Part shown: in pieces, positions 31,908-31,917 of the stretch
How positions within the stretch are numbered: position 1 is the stretch's first letter
Layout of the letters: every line of letters starts with the position of its first letter
Notes under the pieces: generated by a model
What the model saw: the letters and a program-made list of their open reading frames with translations, nothing else
What the model was told of the DNA's origin: nothing
Databases searched by the model: none
Origin: Opitutia bacterium
Lineage (GTDB): Bacteria; Verrucomicrobiota; Verrucomicrobiia; Opitutales; UBA953
Length of the DNA stretch: 31,917 nt
Assembly (NCBI GenBank): GCA_947378905.1
Contig: CANCLV010000009.1
Coordinates: forward strand, 1 to 31,917
Reading direction: 5' to 3'
Translations under genes and position numbers: made by a program

Positions 31908-31917
31908 CTACCACATT

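Noticed and set aside
1..31917. Mobile element, prophage or CRISPR array
   Set aside because: No transposase, integrase, terminal inverted repeats, or regularly spaced direct repeats were seen; the tRNA has no adjacent integrase or repeat of its 3' end.

Overview
The window looks like a chromosomal piece of a Gram-negative bacterium of the PVC group, most likely Verrucomicrobiota (Opitutae-like). This is inferred from content, not from a marker-gene tree. The supporting content is an LpxI-type lipid A gene, an iduronate-sulfatase-like secreted sulfatase, a SET-domain methyltransferase, GYF_2-type domains, a divergent adenylosuccinate synthetase, an ECF sigma/membrane-protein pair and a GAP1/GTPase membrane module. 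Very few genes have a recognisable Shine-Dalgarno sequence. Base composition is near 50% GC and looks even. I saw no insertion sequence, prophage, integrase or CRISPR array.

Layout, left to right. The 3' part of a Ski2-like helicase gene (1-1671) is followed by the RNase P RNA gene with a clear terminator (1768-2180). Next come a PIG-L deacetylase and a GT83 (ArnT-like) glycosyltransferase on the plus strand, which abut a minus-strand dolichol-phosphate-mannose-synthase-like GT2. A compact minus-strand run of eight genes (11985 down to 4692) reads ECF sigma factor, small membrane protein (putative anti-sigma), PTS enzyme I, hisC, hisB, hisH, citrate synthase, GT2.

Divergent from the sigma factor is a tight four-gene plus-strand operon (12084-19508, gaps of 3-5 nt). 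It encodes a zinc-knuckle GTPase with a GYF_2-like module, a GAP1-N2-type protein with one membrane segment, a 986-residue helical/coiled-coil membrane protein, and a GYF_2-like protein with three membrane segments. This is the most unusual part of the window. It resembles predicted GTPase-centred (DO-GTPase/GAP1) systems known mainly from comparative genomics, with membrane subunits I cannot assign.

The rest is mostly housekeeping: tRNA-Met(CAT); rsfS and nadD (minus); lpxI; a small membrane protein; panB-gpsA-SET, coupled by ATGA overlaps; a TPR protein; purA; mgtE (minus); a small hypothetical; a GYF_2/PH-like protein; and a secreted sulfatase whose start lies 10 nt from the right edge. 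The only gene-free stretch over 300 nt is 1672-2235, and it holds rnpB.
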